A stretch of 64,000 nt of DNA from an uncultured Ruminococcus sp. GTDB taxonomy: Bacteria; Bacillota; Clostridia; Oscillospirales; Ruminococcaceae. Below, one piece after another: positions 24,137 to 32,320 of the stretch. Under the pieces are notes generated by a model, which saw only the letters and a program-made list of their open reading frames with translations, searched no databases and had not been told where the DNA came from. Every line of letters begins with the position of its first letter. Positions within the stretch are counted from its first letter, which is position 1. The stretch lies in assembly GCA_910579955.1 (NCBI GenBank), contig CAJTWE010000008.1, positions 1 through 64,000 on the forward strand. Direction: 5' to 3'. Made by a program: the position numbers and the translations under genes.

Positions 24137-25738
24137 TTATTTTCCCTGTTCTTTCTTCCACTGAAGAAATTCTTCATACGTTCCCTGTCTGTCAAGACAA
24201 CCATCAGGTGTTATTTCAATAATACGATTAGCAACAGTCTGCAAGATCTCGTGGTCATGTGATGACAGGAGCACAACTCCCTTAAAACTCATAAGACCAT
24301 TGTTTACTGCGGTAATGCTTTCAAGGTCAAGATGGTTTGTAGGTCTGTCCAGAAGCAGTACATTTGAATGGAAAAGCATCATTCTTGAAAACATACAACG
24401 AACCTTTTCTCCACCCGATAAAACCTTTACAGGCTTATAAACGTCATCGCCGGAGAAAAGCATTCTTCCCAAAAATCCACGGAGGAACGTATCGGTAATA
24501 TCATTTTCGGAGTACTGTCTTATCCAGTCAATAATTGAAAGGTCACAGTCATTAAAAAATGCAGAGTTATCCACCGGGAAATATGATTTTGAAGTAGACA
24601 CTCCCCACTTAATGCTTCCCGAATCCGGCTCTTTCTCTTCCATGAGTATCTTGAAAAGCATAGTAATAGCCTGCTCGCTTTCGCCGACAAAAGCAACCTT
24701 ATCAGTTTTGCTGAGAGTAAAGCTTACATTATCAAGAAGCTTAACGCCGTCAACAGTCTTGCAAAGGTCTGTTACCTGCAAAATATCCTTTCCAAGCTCA
24801 CGTTCCATATCAAAGCCTATAAACGGGTAACGTCTGCTTGAGGCAGGCATTTCCTCAACGGCAAGATTATCAAGAAGCTTTCTTCTGGATGTAGCTTGTC
24901 TTGATTTTGATTTATTAGCAGAGAATCGCTCAATAAAGGATTTGAGTTCCTTCATTTTCTCCTCTACCTTCTTATTCTGCTGCTTTATGAGTCTTTGCAT
25001 CATTTGGCTGGATTCGTACCAGAATTCGTAGTTGCCGACATACATTTTTATCTTTGTATAGTCAATATCCACCGTGTGGGTACAGACATTATTGAGAAAG
25101 TGTCTGTCATGAGATACAACGATAACTGTACCAAAATATTCAGACAAGAAATCCTCAAGCCAAGCAATAGCGTCAATATCAAGGTGGTTGGTAGGCTCGT
25201 CCATAAGGATAATATCAGGATTGCCGAAAAGTGCCTGTGCAAGCAGGATCTTTACCTTTTCGTTACCTGAAAGCTCGGACATCTGACAATACAGCAGATC
25301 TTCGGAAAGCCCAAGGCCCTGTATCAGCTTAGAAACATTGGATTCTGCTTCCCAGCCGTCCATTTCTGCGAATTCTGCTTCAAGTTCAGAAGCCTTTACG
25401 CCGTCCTCCTCGGAGAAATCTTCCTTTGCGTAAAGAGCGTCTTTTTCCTGCATAACGTCATAGAGTCTCTGATTGCCCATAATAACGGTATCCAGAACGG
25501 TGTAAGCGTCGTAGGCAAAATGATCCTGTTTCAGAACGCTCATACGAAGATTCTTCGGAATAGAAACTTCACCTGTAGTTGGCTTCAGTTCACCGCAGAG
25601 TATTTTGAGAAAAGTCGATTTACCAGCGCCATTTGCACCGATAATACCATAACAATTTCCCGGGTTAAACTGTAGATCAACGTTCTTAAACAGCATATCA
25701 CTGCCAAATTGCAAGCTGACATTTGAAACTGTAATCAT
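24137..25738 (-). CDS. ABC-F family ATP-binding protein with degenerate second ATPase domain
   Basis: A 533-residue protein with two ATP-binding domains and no membrane segment, joined by a charged helical linker (about 245-300), as in the YkpA/YbiT-like ABC-F group that acts on the ribosome. Domain 1 has Walker A GANGAGKS (34-41), signature LSGNEK (156-161) and Walker B with catalytic Glu (LMDEPTNHLD). In domain 2 the Walker A position reads GESEQAIT (352-359), without the usual Lys, and Walker B reads LLLDRPTNHLD, with Arg465 in place of the catalytic Glu; its signature LSGGEK is intact. Domain 2 may bind ATP poorly and not hydrolyse it. Its subgroup (housekeeping or resistance) cannot be decided by eye. 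Confidence 0.88.
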   Translation of the reverse strand: MITVSNVSLQFGSDMLFKNVDLQFNPGNCYGIIGANGAGKSTFLKILCGELKPTTGEVSIPKNLRMSVLKQDHFAYDAYTVLDTVIMGNQRLYDVMQEKDALYAKEDFSEEDGVKASELEAEFAEMDGWEAESNVSKLIQGLGLSEDLLYCQMSELSGNEKVKILLAQALFGNPDIILMDEPTNHLDIDAIAWLEDFLSEYFGTVIVVSHDRHFLNNVCTHTVDIDYTKIKMYVGNYEFWYESSQMMQRLIKQQNKKVEEKMKELKSFIERFSANKSKSRQATSRRKLLDNLAVEEMPASSRRYPFIGFDMERELGKDILQVTDLCKTVDGVKLLDNVSFTLSKTDKVAFVGESEQAITMLFKILMEEKEPDSGSIKWGVSTSKSYFPVDNSAFFNDCDLSIIDWIRQYSENDITDTFLRGFLGRMLFSGDDVYKPVKVLSGGEKVRCMFSRMMLFHSNVLLLDRPTNHLDLESITAVNNGLMSFKGVVLLSSHDHEILQTVANRIIEITPDGCLDRQGTYEEFLQWKKEQGK

Positions 25739-25788
25739 AGTATTTCCTTTCTGTTTGTACTAAAGCACCAAAAAGCACATTCCTAAGT

Positions 25789-25817
25789 ATTATAACACAT
25801 AAAAAACGAATTTGCAA
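25789..25817 (-). promoter_or_regulatory. Promoter of the ABC-F gene
   Basis: Minus strand: TTGCAA, 17-bp spacer, TATAAT with extended -10 (TG-T-TATAAT), about 50 nt before the start codon. Confidence 0.8.
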
Positions 25818-25850
25818 GAAATTTCCTCCATATTTTGAAAAAAATACAGA

Positions 25851-25910
25851 TTTAGGGCGATTTAAGGCAATTTAAGACAGTTTAAAGCAGCTTAAAGCAA
25901 TTTCAGAAAA
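25851..25910. repeat. Six imperfect tandem decamers, consensus TTTAAAGCAG
   Basis: The 60 bases split cleanly into ten-base units: TTTAGGGCGA, TTTAAGGCAA, TTTAAGACAG, TTTAAAGCAG, CTTAAAGCAA, TTTCAGAAAA. They lie upstream of the -35 of the ABC-F promoter and next to the VanY terminator. The period is close to one helical turn, so T/A tracts are in phase. Confidence 0.75.
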
Positions 25911-25918
25911 AAATAAAA

Positions 25919-25959
25919 ACAGGAGCTGTATCACCACCATTTCGGTGACCAGCTCCTGT
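25919..25959 (-). terminator. Terminator of the VanY-type gene
   Basis: ACAGGAGCTG / CAGCTCCTGT outer stem with an inner TCACC / GGTGA stem; A-rich and T-rich tracts flank it on both sides, so it also works rightward. It lies immediately after the stop codon at 25966. Confidence 0.88.
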
Positions 25960-25965
25960 TTTTAT

Positions 25966-27603
25966 TTACTCATTTACAGATTCATCTGTACTAGCTTCCG
26001 TAGCTTCTTCTGTAGCTTCTTCCGTACCACTTGCTTTATAATCATCTGCATATACCGAATCCACACCAAGATATTCATCAAGCGTTATTCCAAGCTCAGT
26101 TACCCTCTTTGCAACATCCTTACCTACATAACGAATATGCCATGATTCATATTTATAACCCGTAATGTTTTCCTTACCCTTAGGATATCTTATAATAAAG
26201 CCATATTCAGCACAGTGCTTTTCAAGCCATTTAGCTTCCGGCGTTTCTGTAAAAGTATCATCAATAGAGTTTACATCAATGACAAGCGCTGATTGATGCT
26301 CTGAAAATCCCGGTCTTGCAGAGAAAGTATCCGCCATATCAGCTCCGTATATATCTACATAGTCATTATAGATCTCTACTTGTTCATCATAGCTTCTATA
26401 ACCGGATGCATAATATATATTCAGATCTTCTTCGGCAGCAGCAGCACACAAGTCATTAAAAGCATTCTGTGTCTCCTCTGTCAGTTCGCCAGGGTCATAC
26501 GATGCGTCTGCACCATAACTCTTATTAATAAGCAGTATTCCGTCAACGTATGTCACGCCGTCCTTTTTATCCATTTTGCGTACAGTACAGCTGATCTGTG
26601 CTTTAATGGACGGATTTGCCTTTGCAGATATAGTAATATCACATACACCGGCAGAAATACCCTTGATTATACCATCCTCAGTAACTTCTGCCACAGATGT
26701 ATCGCTGCTTACCCACAAAACATCCTCAGCAGTAGCCGCACCGGTTGTCGACATACTTATTTGAATTGGAACTGTACTGCCTTCAAGAACAGCCGTAAAA
26801 TTATTCAGCGGTGTTATTCCCACAATATTACATTCACCTGTAGGAGTTTCAATAATATTGCCGTTTGCATCTGTCTGAACAGCTGATACAGGCTGATCGT
26901 TTCCAGAAGAATTCTGTTTCATCTTTATAGTGTTTACAATAAGACCTGCTGACAAACCAACAACAAACACTGCTGAAATTCCGATAACTGTACGCAGTAT
27001 ACGTGAATTTTTCCTTGCCCTGCGTCTACGTTCAGCCGCCGTTTCCTTTGGACGCTCAGGGTTAAAGTACCCCTCCTGCTCTTCTGTTACCTTTTCATAC
27101 TTGCCTGTCTTTCTGAGTATCTCGCTTGCCTTGGGAGCTTTTGGCTCATCTGATATCTCCGAAGGATCCGGTATCTTTTCATACTTACCCCTTGTAACTG
27201 TCGGCTGCTCTGGCGCTGCTGCGACATTTGGCTCAGGCTTTGCTTCATGTCTGAGCATCATCTCTATATCATTATTTTCAAGTGTATCAGAAGATGTCTC
27301 TATGTTATTTGCAATTTTATCCGCCTTAGTTTCAGCAGATTTTTCTTTCGTCTCATGGTCATCTGTCGGTAAAAAAGAATTTCGAGCAGACATTGTTGTA
27401 TTTTCAGTTATATTTTCATAAGTTCGCTGAGCTTTTCTGGGCTGAACTTTTCTGGAAGGATCATGAGCAGCACTCTCATGACGAAGCATTTCGGTTATTT
27501 CTTCTTCCTCTTTGTCCTTTTCAGAATCAACTGCACCAAGCTCACGAGCCAACAATCTCTGAAACTCTTCAAACTCCTTTTCTGACATATTTCTGCTTTC
27601 CAT
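25966..27603 (-). CDS. Membrane-anchored D-alanyl-D-alanine carboxypeptidase (VanY family) with Ig-like domain
   Basis: A 545-residue protein. Residues 1-200 are a charged, probably disordered cytoplasmic region that repeats EMLRHE/MMLRHE (residues 38-43 and 115-120) and GKYEK (139-143 and 167-171). A membrane segment follows at 202-226, a bacterial Ig-like (BIG2) domain at about 263-343, and a VanY peptidase domain at about 375-510. The zinc and catalytic residues are visible in SEHQSALVIDV (His436, Asp443) and WHIRYVG (His489). It trims the terminal D-Ala of peptidoglycan stem peptides outside the membrane. The long cytoplasmic part is unusual for this family. It has its own promoter; GGAGG precedes the ATG. 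Confidence 0.85.
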   Translation of the reverse strand: MESRNMSEKEFEEFQRLLARELGAVDSEKDKEEEEITEMLRHESAAHDPSRKVQPRKAQRTYENITENTTMSARNSFLPTDDHETKEKSAETKADKIANNIETSSDTLENNDIEMMLRHEAKPEPNVAAAPEQPTVTRGKYEKIPDPSEISDEPKAPKASEILRKTGKYEKVTEEQEGYFNPERPKETAAERRRRARKNSRILRTVIGISAVFVVGLSAGLIVNTIKMKQNSSGNDQPVSAVQTDANGNIIETPTGECNIVGITPLNNFTAVLEGSTVPIQISMSTTGAATAEDVLWVSSDTSVAEVTEDGIIKGISAGVCDITISAKANPSIKAQISCTVRKMDKKDGVTYVDGILLINKSYGADASYDPGELTEETQNAFNDLCAAAAEEDLNIYYASGYRSYDEQVEIYNDYVDIYGADMADTFSARPGFSEHQSALVIDVNSIDDTFTETPEAKWLEKHCAEYGFIIRYPKGKENITGYKYESWHIRYVGKDVAKRVTELGITLDEYLGVDSVYADDYKASGTEEATEEATEASTDESVNE

Positions 27604-27682
27604 AATAGAAAACCTCCGTTTATTATCGTTTTCCTCTAAAAGGCTTTTAATTCGACATCTGTGTATAATTCGGTATTATATT

Positions 27683-27711
27683 ATCATATCATATATTTCC
27701 CCCTATGTCCA
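27683..27711 (-). promoter_or_regulatory. Promoter of the VanY-type gene
   Basis: Minus strand: TGGACA, 17-bp spacer, TATGAT, about 75 nt upstream of the start codon. Confidence 0.6.
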
Positions 27712-27836
27712 CGAAATTTTAAGACTTTTTTAGAAATGTTTTATTAACAAAAGATGTTTTCCTGTTATAACGATCAAAAGCACGGACAGAGTTTGTACGA
27801 AATAAACAAAAGTTAGAGAAACAGGTGATAAAGTTA
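27712..27836. other. Divergent spacer between the vanY-like and GH74 genes
   Basis: The 325-nt gap (27604-27928) holds the two divergent promoters listed separately and their leaders. I see no gene in it. Confidence 0.6.
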
Positions 27837-27865
27837 TTGCAATTATAAACCACATATGATATAAT
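27837..27865 (+). promoter_or_regulatory. Promoter of the GH74 operon
   Basis: TTGCAA, 17-bp spacer, TATAAT; predicted start near 27872, leader about 57 nt, then GAAGGGA before the ATG. Confidence 0.8.
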
Positions 27866-27928
27866 AGAAGCGTACACAGGGAACATTTTTCTGTACTAAT
27901 TAAATCAAAAAGAAGGGAAAAAAGTAAC

Positions 27929-30694
27929 ATGAAAAATCTAACTAAAAAAGCAGCTTTTCTGACGGCTGCAACAATTCTTTTCGGTGCTATGACGATACCG
28001 TCTTCACCTATAAGCAGCACTGCTGAAGCTGCTTTTGCAAGCATCGAAGATCAAATGAATGTCGGAACACTGGACATTGGAGGCGGTGGCTTCGTTTCAG
28101 GTATTGTTACAGGTCAAAAAGAAATGTATCTTCGTACAGACGTTGGAGGTGCATACAAGTACGATTATACTCAAAATCGCTGGGTTCAGCTTTTCGATTT
28201 CATCAACGAAGAAGATAGAGGCTTATTAAGCGTAAAGGGTATGGCTATTGACCCTAATGACGACAATACCGTTTACTTCCTCTGCGGATGTGCTTACTTT
28301 TCGGATGCAAGAACTGTTATTTTTAAGACAACAGACGGCGGTCAAACTTTCACACAAAGTGATGTAACAGATCTCATTCAGATACACGGCAACGGTGATG
28401 GACGTGAATGCTTCGAACCTATAGCTATAGACCCTGACAACACTGATACTATCTATGCAGGCGGAGATGTTACTGCCGGTGATTCTGCCCTCATCAAGTC
28501 AACAGATGGCGGTCAAACTTGGAATCCTGTAAAGGGATATGACGACCTCGGACTTTTCAGCCATTCTCTTAAATATCCGATGTGGACCGAACATATGGTA
28601 AGAGGTACTGAATCAAAGGAATACAATCAGCAAAACGGTATCGGTACTATTCTGGTTGAGGGCGGCAAAGTTTATGTCGGCTCATCTGTAACAGGTTCGA
28701 CAAATATCCATGTTGCTGATGTAGATAACGATGAATTTACTGAACTTTCAGCAGATCTTCCTACAGCTAATTATCCGCTTTCTATAACAAGCGACAATAA
28801 TGGAAATCTTTTCTTCACATATATTGCTGGTCTTGCATTCTCTGGTAGTGCCGGCGGTGCTTATAAGTACAATTTGGCAAGCGGTAAGGTGCAGAAACTT
28901 TCCGTTACAGATAATGCTGTTGGTATGATTACTGCTGATAAAAATGATCCAAACAAATTGGTTGCCAGAACTTGCGGTATGTGGGCAGATCAGTGGTATG
29001 AAGAAGAATGGACCGATACCAGCATAGCATGGGGCGACTATTTCTTCCGTTCAACTGACGGCGGCGAAACATGGGAAAATATTACTCCTGGTCAGGGCGA
29101 AACTATCTATGGTGAGGGAGATCCTTATAAGAAATTTGTTTCACTTCCTATAGATACAAATGGCTATGACTGGATCTATGGCAAAGCTTGTCACTGGGGA
29201 AGTGGCATCAGCATAGATCCAAGAAATCCAGACAAAATCCTTATGACCTCTGGTAACGGTGTTTTCGCCTGTGATAACACATGGGACGAAACAGGTGTAC
29301 AGTTCTATTTCCAGCCGGATGGCGTAGAAGAAGTTGTTGCACTTGATATGATAAGTGCTCCTGGAAAGAATCCATTCTCTGCAATCGGCGACTACGATGG
29401 CTTTGAACACGCAGACAATGTTCATGCAATTCAGCATCAACCGAATATGGGTAGCACAAGTGCTATAGCTTATTGTCCTTCTAATCCTGATGTAATGGTT
29501 CGTGCAGCTCAGAATGATTCTACAACTTATTACACCCTCGACGGCGGTAAAGAATGGATAAAGATGAACTCAAACGCAACAGCAGGCAAGGCTGCTATCA
29601 CTGAGCTTGAAGACGGCACTTACAGAATCTTCCGTACAGGCAGCGGTAAGGGTTCATATACCGATGACTTCGGCGGAACTTGGAAAGATTGTTCCGGCAC
29701 TACAGGTACTAAGGAGCTTTATTTCAAGGTTGATGAAGAGAATCCTAAGTATGTTTACGGCTACACTGCTCAGTATAATGAATATTGGTTCTATGATACT
29801 TCAAAATCAGAACCTACATTTGAAGATGCACATTATACATTTATGGTAAGTGATGACTACGGTGCAACATTTACTGCTGCTGATGTATGCAAATATGACC
29901 AGTGCGATGTTGCAAACAGAATCGGCTATCTTGGCGAAGGTGAAATGGTTCTGGGTGCTGGCTGGAATGGTGCATACTATGTAACAGATTTCGGCAAAAA
30001 CATCGAAAAGCTTGACAGTGTATTCTACTGCAAAACTATCGGCTACGGCGCTCCTGAAAAAGAAGGCGACGTAAATACTCTTTATATGTACGGTCAGCCG
30101 GAAGAAAGCGATCCTCAGGGCGTTTATCGTTCAACTGATGCCGGAAAGACATGGGTTGCTATCAACATAAACCACCTCTACGGCGGTACAGGCAACGGTA
30201 ACTTCCTCGTAGGCGACATGAATGAATTTGGTACTGTTTATATGTCTACTGTAGGCTGCGGTATTGTTTACATGTCACTTGACGACGGCACTGACCCTAA
30301 GCCTCCTGTTACTACAACCACTACAACAGCCACAACAACAAATACAACTGCCAGTTCTGAAACAACAACAAATACAACAACAACTAGCAAAACCACGGAC
30401 AAAACAGATGTTACAACCACATCTGGAGATTCCACAACAACGACTACAAAAACAACGGTAACAACTGATAATCCTAATGTAAAATACGGCGATGTAAATC
30501 TTGATGGCAAGATCACTATGGTAGACATGGTATATTTAAATAAATATATCACTGGTTCTATCAAATTCAATGACCAGCAGATGGCAAATGGTGACTGCGC
30601 ATTAGACGGCAGCGTTTCTTCTATTGACGCATCAGCACTTCTGCAATTCCTCGGTGAAAGAATTGAAGTCCTGCCTGTAATACCGGAAGCATAA
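27929..30694 (+). CDS. Dockerin-bearing GH74 xyloglucanase
   Basis: A 921-residue secreted enzyme. A signal peptide (1 to about 36) precedes a GH74 module at about 45-785, made of two seven-bladed propellers with repeated BNR/Asp-box motifs (KTTDGGQTF, KSTDGGQTW, RSTDGGETW, RSTDAGKTW). The N-terminal MYLRTDVGGAYKYD carries Asp71, the position of the catalytic base in GH74 enzymes such as Xgh74A. A Thr/Asn/Ser linker (about 786-850) leads to a C-terminal dockerin (851-921) with loops DVNLDGKITMVD and DCALDGSVSSID. It should cleave xyloglucan backbone linkages as part of the cellulosome. Its dockerin is nearly the same as that of ScaC. A 145-residue gene follows after 34 nt. Confidence 0.92.
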   Translation: MKNLTKKAAFLTAATILFGAMTIPSSPISSTAEAAFASIEDQMNVGTLDIGGGGFVSGIVTGQKEMYLRTDVGGAYKYDYTQNRWVQLFDFINEEDRGLLSVKGMAIDPNDDNTVYFLCGCAYFSDARTVIFKTTDGGQTFTQSDVTDLIQIHGNGDGRECFEPIAIDPDNTDTIYAGGDVTAGDSALIKSTDGGQTWNPVKGYDDLGLFSHSLKYPMWTEHMVRGTESKEYNQQNGIGTILVEGGKVYVGSSVTGSTNIHVADVDNDEFTELSADLPTANYPLSITSDNNGNLFFTYIAGLAFSGSAGGAYKYNLASGKVQKLSVTDNAVGMITADKNDPNKLVARTCGMWADQWYEEEWTDTSIAWGDYFFRSTDGGETWENITPGQGETIYGEGDPYKKFVSLPIDTNGYDWIYGKACHWGSGISIDPRNPDKILMTSGNGVFACDNTWDETGVQFYFQPDGVEEVVALDMISAPGKNPFSAIGDYDGFEHADNVHAIQHQPNMGSTSAIAYCPSNPDVMVRAAQNDSTTYYTLDGGKEWIKMNSNATAGKAAITELEDGTYRIFRTGSGKGSYTDDFGGTWKDCSGTTGTKELYFKVDEENPKYVYGYTAQYNEYWFYDTSKSEPTFEDAHYTFMVSDDYGATFTAADVCKYDQCDVANRIGYLGEGEMVLGAGWNGAYYVTDFGKNIEKLDSVFYCKTIGYGAPEKEGDVNTLYMYGQPEESDPQGVYRSTDAGKTWVAININHLYGGTGNGNFLVGDMNEFGTVYMSTVGCGIVYMSLDDGTDPKPPVTTTTTTATTTNTTASSETTTNTTTTSKTTDKTDVTTTSGDSTTTTTKTTVTTDNPNVKYGDVNLDGKITMVDMVYLNKYITGSIKFNDQQMANGDCALDGSVSSIDASALLQFLGERIEVLPVIPEA

Positions 30695-30728
30695 GTTTTT
30701 CATAAATTTATAAAGGAGATGCGCAATT

Positions 30729-31166
30729 ATGGAGCCGAACCGCTATATAAATGAACACACAATACCAAAAAGACCTACGCAGAATACTGCGCCAGTTAAT
30801 AAAGAAATAAAAGTCTCTGTTCCAAACAACAATACTGCCCATATACGCAAAAAGCCTGCGCCAAAAGAAAAAACAGGAAAGTTACAAATTTCCGGAAAAC
30901 GTTTCTTTGGACAAATTCTTATCGACCACTGGGTCATACGCATTAACGGTGAACAAAGAGAGCTGCCATTTGGAAATAACAAGCTCTCGCTGGAGCTTCC
31001 TGCCGGAGTGTATCTGGTTACTGCTTATACACCTTATCTCGGAATGCACTGCATGAGAGTTACTGCGGATATAGAGATCCGTCCGGGCATGGCTACACAT
31101 ATCTCCTATCAAACTGTTTTTGATATATTTAAAAATGGAATCATGCGACATAGTATATCTTCATAA
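30729..31166 (+). CDS. Unrecognised 145-residue protein in the GH74 operon
   Basis: Not recognised. Residues 1-50 are Pro/Lys/Asn-rich and probably disordered (PKRPTQNTAPVNKE, IRKKPAPKEKTGK). Residues about 52-135 look like one compact beta domain (DHWVIRINGEQRELPFGNNK, LSLELPAGVYLVTAYTPYLG), resembling small PEGA- or transthyretin-like folds. There is no signal peptide and no dockerin, so it is probably cytoplasmic. GGAG precedes the ATG; it lies 34 nt after GH74 without an intervening terminator and ends at a strong terminator, so it is co-transcribed with the xyloglucanase. Why a soluble protein is coupled to a secreted enzyme is unclear. Confidence 0.7.
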   Translation: MEPNRYINEHTIPKRPTQNTAPVNKEIKVSVPNNNTAHIRKKPAPKEKTGKLQISGKRFFGQILIDHWVIRINGEQRELPFGNNKLSLELPAGVYLVTAYTPYLGMHCMRVTADIEIRPGMATHISYQTVFDIFKNGIMRHSISS

Positions 31167-31206
31167 ATAAGATTCCAAAGCAAAAACACGCAAAATAAAC
31201 AAAGCA

Positions 31207-31240
31207 AACGGCTGCTGTGAACTTAATCATAGCAGCCGTT
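31207..31240. terminator. Bidirectional terminator between the GH74 operon and sigma pair 2
   Basis: A 14-bp stem AACGGCTGCTGTGA / TCATAGCAGCCGTT (one G-T pair), loop ACTTAA, placed between two convergent operons. Confidence 0.85.
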
Positions 31241-31258
31241 TTAATCTAAGGAGAGCAG

Positions 31259-32320
31259 TTAATCTTTAAGAGTCATTATCTGATCGCCACATTTAATAGC
31301 GGCGACAGTTTCAGGGTCAACAGGCATTGTATATCGAAATAAAACATCTGTTTTTTTGGTGAAGCTCATGCCACCGTCTAACATACAGCCTATTTCAATC
31401 CCATCATCAGTTATAATTTTTACAGGTGTATTATTGAAATCCAGACAATTTGTACCAGTTTCGCCATGAATTCTCATGCAGAAAGCAGAAAGCTCCACTT
31501 TATCTGCATAAAATAACTTTTTCAATTTCAGGGTCTCTATCTCTTTGCTTATAGTTTCATCTATATAATAACGTACAACTTTTGCATTTTTCTCTACATC
31601 AACGTTAAACGAAAAATTACATTCATCGCTTTCATAGAGTTCAATCTTATCTTTATCCTTATCATTATCTTTTCTTCTTGCTTCATACAGCGACATCTCT
31701 ACACTTATATCACTTGTTCTAAACGGCTGCTTCATTGTCATCATTATCCAGACAAAATAAGAACCGTCATCCTGAAGAACCTCAGCGCTGCTGACATTGC
31801 CTATTTCAAGCTCCTTGTTGCCGCTTTTTGCAGTGCGTTCATGTCCGGGCAGGATATACTCTATCTGATCCGACGACTCTTTCGGAGTATACTGCATTGT
31901 GAAATATAAAGCCGTTCCGTCACTTATTGCACCTATAGGCTTTATATTGCCGCTGTTATAACCGGATGAACTAAAATCAGTAATTTCGCCCATATAATCC
32001 TGAGTTAAGCTGTATAGCTTATCCTTATATTCAGGGTCTAAAACAAGCTTTTCTGATTCATAAGTAAAACCCTTTCCAGAAAAAATTTCTAAAAGCCAGT
32101 TGTGTCCATTAAAAGCGGATACCGTAACTGTACTTACCATAACAACGCAAAGACAAGCTACAATAACTGCTATAAAAGAACGTGAACGTTTATGCATTTT
32201 TATATCAGCAATATTTTCACGCTCATTTGGTATTTCTTCCACTTTCCTGAGAATTTCTTTCTCACAGGAATCCGGCATTTTTATGTGAGACATTGTACTC
32301 TGAAATAATTTCTTCTCCAT
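31259..32320 (-). CDS. Membrane-anchored anti-sigma factor-like protein (pair 2)
   Basis: A 353-residue protein starting MEKKLFQSTMSHIKMPDSCE; the ATG at 32320 has AGGAGG well placed, and a longer in-frame extension does not. A cytoplasmic segment of about 45 residues (CEKEILRKVEEIPNER) is followed by one membrane helix (about 48-70, FIAVIVACLCVVMVSTVTVS) and a large extracytoplasmic beta-rich domain. It overlaps the sigma gene by 59 nt, in another frame. The layout is the same as pairs 1 and 3, and it resembles DUF4179-type anti-sigma proteins. Its operon converges on that of GH74, separated only by the shared terminator. Confidence 0.75.
   Translation of the reverse strand: MEKKLFQSTMSHIKMPDSCEKEILRKVEEIPNERENIADIKMHKRSRSFIAVIVACLCVVMVSTVTVSAFNGHNWLLEIFSGKGFTYESEKLVLDPEYKDKLYSLTQDYMGEITDFSSSGYNSGNIKPIGAISDGTALYFTMQYTPKESSDQIEYILPGHERTAKSGNKELEIGNVSSAEVLQDDGSYFVWIMMTMKQPFRTSDISVEMSLYEARRKDNDKDKDKIELYESDECNFSFNVDVEKNAKVVRYYIDETISKEIETLKLKKLFYADKVELSAFCMRIHGETGTNCLDFNNTPVKIITDDGIEIGCMLDGGMSFTKKTDVLFRYTMPVDPETVAAIKCGDQIMTLKD

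Noticed and set aside
24137..25738. ABC-F gene as an antibiotic resistance determinant
   Set aside because: Sequence is of the general YkpA/YbiT-like type with no resistance-specific feature visible; it is not next to other resistance genes.
25966..27603. VanY-type gene as part of a vancomycin resistance cluster
   Set aside because: No vanH, vanA or vanX-like neighbours; carboxypeptidases of this family are common cell-wall enzymes.
30264..30570. Open frames on both strands across the GH74 linker and dockerin
   Set aside because: Shadow frames of the Thr linker coding sequence, giving Val- or Gln-rich nonsense.
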